Shown: one piece after another, positions 60,177 through 64,000 of the stretch
Layout: every line of letters starts with the position of its first letter
How positions within the stretch are numbered: position 1 is the first letter of the stretch
NCBI GenBank assembly: GCA_002127295.1
Contig: NFUV01000003.1
Coordinates: 124,001-188,000, forward strand
Length of the DNA stretch: 64,000 nucleotides
Direction of reading: 5' to 3'
DNA from: Chitinophagaceae bacterium IBVUCB2
GTDB taxonomy: Bacteria > Bacteroidota > Bacteroidia > Chitinophagales > Chitinophagaceae
Notes under the pieces: model-generated
Told to the model about the DNA's origin: nothing
The model's input: only the letters and a program-made list of their open reading frames with translations
Databases searched by the model: none
Program-made: the position numbers and the translations under genes

Positions 60177-62309
60177 ATGGAAAAAGTACAATGGAAAGTA
60201 GAAGGAATGGATTGTACCACCTGTGCACTAAACATTCATAAATATCTCGAAAAGCAGGGTATGAAGAATGTAAAAGTAAATTTTGCAACAGGTGATGTAC
60301 TCTTTGATGCGGAAACAACATTTCCCGAAGAAAAAATAAATAAAGGCATTACTGATCTTGGTTATAAAGTAATGGATGGCCACGAACATGCACATGGACA
60401 TAGTCATGATGAAAAGAGTTCTATAAAATTTCTCTCCACCCACCTGCAACGCTTCTGGTTCTGCCTACCCTTTACTGCTATCCTCATGCTTCATATGATC
60501 CCGGGTTTGCATATTCACTGGCTGATGAATCATTGGGTACAGCTTGCTTTGACAATTCCAGTTTACATAGTTGGTATGAGTTTTTTTGGCAAGAGTGCCT
60601 GGAAAAGTATCCGGAACAGAATGCCCAATATGAATGTGCTGATAGCGGTTGGTGCTACTGCTGCATTTGTGTACAGCTTATATGGCAGCTTATCCGGCCA
60701 ACCTGAGCAGTATATGTTTTATGAAACTGCTGCCACCATTATTACATTAGTTTTCCTAGGCAATTATTTAGAAGATGCATCTATTGCTTCTACGCAGCGG
60801 GAGCTGAATAAACTGGCGAAGTCGCAAAAAGTAATGGCGAACATGATTGCGTTTGATGATGAACATAAAGAACAAATTTTTCCCGTTGAAAACACCGCTT
60901 TAAGAGTTGGTGATTTGATATTAATAAAAAGTGGAGAGCAGGTACCTATCGACTGTAAAATTTTATGGGGAGATGTGCAGGTAAACGAAGCGATTGTAAC
61001 AGGTGAAAGTGCACCCATACATAAAATTGCAAAAGACAAACTAATCGGTGGTAGTCTTATCAGCGATGGCACCGTAAAGGCACAAGTTACTGCCGTTGGT
61101 AACGACACTGTTTTATCCGGCATATTAAATTTGGTGAAGCAGGCGCAGGGAGAAAAACCTCCTGTGCAGCAAATGGCTGATAGAATCAGTGCTATTTTTA
61201 TTCCGATTGTATTGGGTATTGCGGCACTTACACTAATAATCAGTTGGATCGTATTAAAAGATTTTACTCCGGCATTAATGCGCAGTATCGCTGTGTTAGT
61301 AATTGCATGTCCGTGTGCTATGGGACTAGCAACCCCTGCTGCAATCGCTGTTGGATTAGGCCGGGCTGCCAAAACAGGAATTCTATTTCGCAACGCTACA
61401 AGCCTTGAAACATTTAAAGATATTAAACAGGTAGTCTTTGATAAGACCGGAACCCTAACAACAGGTAAGTTTATTGTTTCTGATTTTAAGTCGACCACTT
61501 TGAACGAAGATGAATTCAGAAAACTTGTTTACAGTCTCGAAAAATATTCCAATCACCCAATTGCAAAAGCAATAACGAATGAATGGAAACATAAAGATGA
61601 AATTCGCTGGAAGAAAATTGAAGAAATAAAAGGATTGGGAATGCAGGGCGAAGACCTTGAAGGCAATCAATTTACTGCCGGATCTTACAAAGCTGTAGAA
61701 GGACTAACCAAAGATGATACCCATAATATTTATGTGATACGTAATGGTGAATTACTGGGATGGATAGATGTAAAAGACGAAATCAGACCCGAAGCAAAAG
61801 AAGTAATCACTTACCTGCATAGTAAAAGCATTGAAACCATTTTACTAAGTGGCGACCGTTTGGCCAAGTGTCAGCAGTTAGCCGCCCAACTTGGTATTGA
61901 TACTGTTTTTGCAGAACAAACACCAGAACAGAAATTGATCAAAATCGAAGAGTTGAATACAAAGGCCCCTACTGCAATGGTAGGAGATGGCATCAACGAT
62001 GCTCCTGCATTGGCGAAAGCAACGATCGGCATTTCAATGAATGATGCTTCACAAATTGCCATGCAAAGTGCACAGGTTGTGTTGATGAATCATGGATTAA
62101 AAAACTTGCCGACGGCATTAGGACTGGGAAAACACACTTACCTCACCATCAAACAAAATTTATTCTGGGCATTTGCTTATAATATTGTTGCGATTCCTGT
62201 AGCGGCATTGGGTTTCCTTACTCCCACATTTGGTGCATTAGTAATGGGATTAAGTGACGTTGTTCTTGCTATAAATTCTGGCCGCCTCTTCGTAAAAAAA
62301 GTAGTGTAA
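60177..62309 (+). CDS. copA: Heavy-metal P1B-type ATPase, copper-type
   Basis: The protein has 710 residues. The N-terminal HMA domain has MDCTTC (Cys13, Cys16), followed by a His-rich stretch DGHEHAHGHSHDEKS. The CPC motif ACPCAMG is in membrane helix 6; VTGESAPIHK (actuator), DKTGTLTTG, SNHPIAKA and GDGINDAPAL are the phosphorylation and ATP-binding motifs. YN-x4-P (YNIVAIP) in helix 7 fits the P1B-1 Cu+ group, though MGLSDVV differs slightly from the usual MxxSS. It exports Cu+/Ag+. RecQ follows 15 nt later. Confidence 0.9.
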   Translation: MEKVQWKVEGMDCTTCALNIHKYLEKQGMKNVKVNFATGDVLFDAETTFPEEKINKGITDLGYKVMDGHEHAHGHSHDEKSSIKFLSTHLQRFWFCLPFTAILMLHMIPGLHIHWLMNHWVQLALTIPVYIVGMSFFGKSAWKSIRNRMPNMNVLIAVGATAAFVYSLYGSLSGQPEQYMFYETAATIITLVFLGNYLEDASIASTQRELNKLAKSQKVMANMIAFDDEHKEQIFPVENTALRVGDLILIKSGEQVPIDCKILWGDVQVNEAIVTGESAPIHKIAKDKLIGGSLISDGTVKAQVTAVGNDTVLSGILNLVKQAQGEKPPVQQMADRISAIFIPIVLGIAALTLIISWIVLKDFTPALMRSIAVLVIACPCAMGLATPAAIAVGLGRAAKTGILFRNATSLETFKDIKQVVFDKTGTLTTGKFIVSDFKSTTLNEDEFRKLVYSLEKYSNHPIAKAITNEWKHKDEIRWKKIEEIKGLGMQGEDLEGNQFTAGSYKAVEGLTKDDTHNIYVIRNGELLGWIDVKDEIRPEAKEVITYLHSKSIETILLSGDRLAKCQQLAAQLGIDTVFAEQTPEQKLIKIEELNTKAPTAMVGDGINDAPALAKATIGISMNDASQIAMQSAQVVLMNHGLKNLPTALGLGKHTYLTIKQNLFWAFAYNIVAIPVAALGFLTPTFGALVMGLSDVVLAINSGRLFVKKVV

Positions 62310-62324
62310 ATTCACACTTATACG

Positions 62325-64000
62325 ATGCAGGATATAAAATCAATATTGAAAAAATATTGGGGCTTTGATGTTTTTCGTCCATTACAAGAAGAGGTGATTA
62401 ATGCTGTAATTGATGGAAAAGATACGCTGGCACTAATGCCAACTGGTGGTGGAAAATCGTTATGCTACCAGGTTCCTGCAATGGCAAAGGATGGAATGTG
62501 TTTGGTGATTTCTCCACTGATCGCATTAATGAAAGACCAGGTAGAAAGTTTGCGTAGAAAAAATATAACCGCACTTTCCATTTTTTCGGGCATGAGCCGA
62601 AAAGAAGTCATCAATACATTTAAAGTTGCTACCGAAAGTAATTGTAAGTTCCTATACGTTTCACCTGAACGATTAGAAACTAGTTTATTTAAAGAATACT
62701 TACCCGGGCTTGATATAACATTAATTGCAGTAGATGAGGCGCATTGTATTTCGCAATGGGGATATGATTTTCGTCCGCCTTACTTGCGGATAGCAAAACT
62801 AAGAGAGGAACTTCCAGATGTACCGATACTTGCATTAACGGCTTCTGCTACGCCAGTCGTTCAAAAAGATATTTGTCAAAATCTTGAGTTCAGCAACCCC
62901 GAAATATTCCGTCAGTCGTTTGAAAGATCCAATCTTTCTTACAGCAGTTTTAAAGTTGATTCAAAGGTCAATAAGATCCTTGAGATAATTAAAAAGGTAC
63001 CCGGCTCTTCCATTGTGTATTGCAAGAGCCGTAAGCGAACAAAAGAAATTAGTGATTTACTCAGACTACAAAACATTTCCGCTGATTTTTATCATGCCGG
63101 ATTGGCACAGGAAGAAAGAAGTAAAAAGCAGGAAGACTGGATCAATAATAAAACAAGAGTAATTGTTTGCACCAATGCATTTGGAATGGGTATTGACAAG
63201 CCAGATGTAAGAACCGTAGTGCATGCAGATGTTCCTGATTGTTTGGAAAATTATTACCAGGAAGCTGGCCGAGCAGGAAGAGATGGTAAAACTTCTTATG
63301 CAGTTTTATTATATGATGAAAGGGATTTACGGGAGTTGGATGAAATGGCATCGTTGCGTTTTCCTTCTATAGAAGATATCCGAAATGTTTATCAATCCGT
63401 TGCCAATTATCTTCAATTACCAATTGGCACTGCCGGAGAGAGCCAATATTATGATTTTGACATTACAGATTTTCTGAAAAAATTCAATTTAACCAGTCAT
63501 ACTGCTTTGTATTCGATTAAAGCATTGGAACAGGAAGGCTGGCTGGCATTGAACGAACAAGTGTTTCTTCCTTCGTTTATAATGTTTACTACTAACAGAG
63601 AACATCTCGCCAATATAGAGAAGGATCAGCCTCAACAGGATTTATTGATAAAAACTTTGCTCCGTTCCTATGGAGGAATTTTTGACCAGCCTTCATCGAT
63701 TTCAGAGAAAATGATTGCTGGGCTCATAAAAAAAGATAGCGAAGAAGTACAACAACAGTTGTTGCAATTGCATCATGCCGGTATTATTGATTATCAGCCG
63801 CAGAAAGATAAACCACAGTTAGTGTTACTTCGCAACCGGATGAAGGCGGAGGAGATAACCATTGACATGGTGGCTTATAATAAAAGAAAGGAACAGTTTC
63901 AGCAGCGGATGAAACAAATGATTACCTATGTAAAAGAAGAAGGAGAATGCCGCAGCCGAATTATTGGTAAGTATTTTGGGGACAGCAAAATAAAAACTTG
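62325..64000 (+). CDS. recQ: RecQ family ATP-dependent DNA helicase (3' end cut by window)
   Basis: At least 558 residues are present from the ATG at 62325; the gene continues past the window. Motifs in order are Walker A LMPTGGGKSLCYQ, DEAH in VDEAHCISQWGYDFRPPY, TASAT (motif III), CTNAFGMGIDKPDVR and EAGRAGRDG (motifs V, VI). A C-terminal winged-helix-type region follows. The zinc-binding cysteines of the classical RecQ-Ct are not visible in the present part and may lie beyond the window. It unwinds DNA in recombinational repair. It is 15 nt downstream of copA. Confidence 0.9.
   Translation, partial: MQDIKSILKKYWGFDVFRPLQEEVINAVIDGKDTLALMPTGGGKSLCYQVPAMAKDGMCLVISPLIALMKDQVESLRRKNITALSIFSGMSRKEVINTFKVATESNCKFLYVSPERLETSLFKEYLPGLDITLIAVDEAHCISQWGYDFRPPYLRIAKLREELPDVPILALTASATPVVQKDICQNLEFSNPEIFRQSFERSNLSYSSFKVDSKVNKILEIIKKVPGSSIVYCKSRKRTKEISDLLRLQNISADFYHAGLAQEERSKKQEDWINNKTRVIVCTNAFGMGIDKPDVRTVVHADVPDCLENYYQEAGRAGRDGKTSYAVLLYDERDLRELDEMASLRFPSIEDIRNVYQSVANYLQLPIGTAGESQYYDFDITDFLKKFNLTSHTALYSIKALEQEGWLALNEQVFLPSFIMFTTNREHLANIEKDQPQQDLLIKTLLRSYGGIFDQPSSISEKMIAGLIKKDSEEVQQQLLQLHHAGIIDYQPQKDKPQLVLLRNRMKAEEITIDMVAYNKRKEQFQQRMKQMITYVKEEGECRSRIIGKYFGDSKIKT

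Overview
The window reads as a chromosomal segment of a Bacteroidota bacterium, most likely of the order Chitinophagales (family Chitinophagaceae is an inference). The evidence is the gliding-motility ABC genes gldF and gldG, a fused MurF-alanine racemase, TonB-dependent receptors with Bacteroidota-type partners (HmuY-like lipoprotein, CarboxypepD-regulatory N-domain), many small lipoproteins with Bacteroidota signal sequences, almost no Shine-Dalgarno sequences, and -7 boxes of the Bacteroidota form TAnnTTTG in front of several genes. The DNA is moderately AT-rich. Gene content is mainly housekeeping. I see no insertion sequence, prophage, CRISPR array or rRNA operon. One tRNA (Ser-GGA) is present.

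Layout. 1-3.2 kb: sulfur metabolism (end of a TauE/SafE exporter, a persulfide-dioxygenase/rhodanese fusion, two YeeE/YedE-type transporter halves) and a DUF983 protein. 3.2-9 kb: tRNA-Ser, TatD nuclease, a lipoprotein, a polysaccharide deacetylase, gltX, an aldo/keto reductase and a stand-alone B12-binding domain. 9-12.6 kb: the ATP-grasp / alpha-E / transglutaminase trio. 12.6-16.5 kb: the least ordinary part, with short tandem repeats, a dispersed repeat, orphan hypothetical genes, a possible cassette-like gene and a 21-bp minisatellite. 16.5-23 kb: an enoyl-CoA hydratase, a three-gene glycan operon (phosphodiesterase-like, GH29, GH88) and fumC. 23-36 kb, mostly minus strand: lspA, murF-alr, terC, gldG/gldF, iscA/iscU/iscS, rnc, fabF, acpP, with a methylmalonyl-CoA epimerase on the plus strand.

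36-45 kb: GNAT, YcxB-like, DUF3828 and PhoD-type proteins, a collagen-like lipoprotein, an outer-membrane beta-barrel protein, a DksA-like protein with a long Lys/Ala/Pro tail, and ileS. 45-56.5 kb: two TonB-receptor loci. The first is haem-like (receptor, HmuY-like lipoprotein, DUF6607). The second looks metal-related (AraC regulator with a cysteine cluster, Cys-rich DUF6660 protein, receptor with an acidic/His linker). Between them lie nitroreductase, SET-domain, di-haem peroxidase and DUF4920 genes. 56.5-64 kb: lpxA, an ABC ATPase, a small lipoprotein, alanine dehydrogenase, tsaE, a copper-type P-ATPase and a recQ helicase cut by the window end.

The best candidates for something undescribed are the 21-bp repeat block at 15.6 kb that is open in several frames, a 63-nt structured element after the second TonB receptor, a diverged dispersed intergenic repeat (12.7 and 59.6 kb), the Cys-cluster AraC metal locus, and the mirrored near-leaderless promoters of tsaE and copA. 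None amounts to a demonstrated new system.
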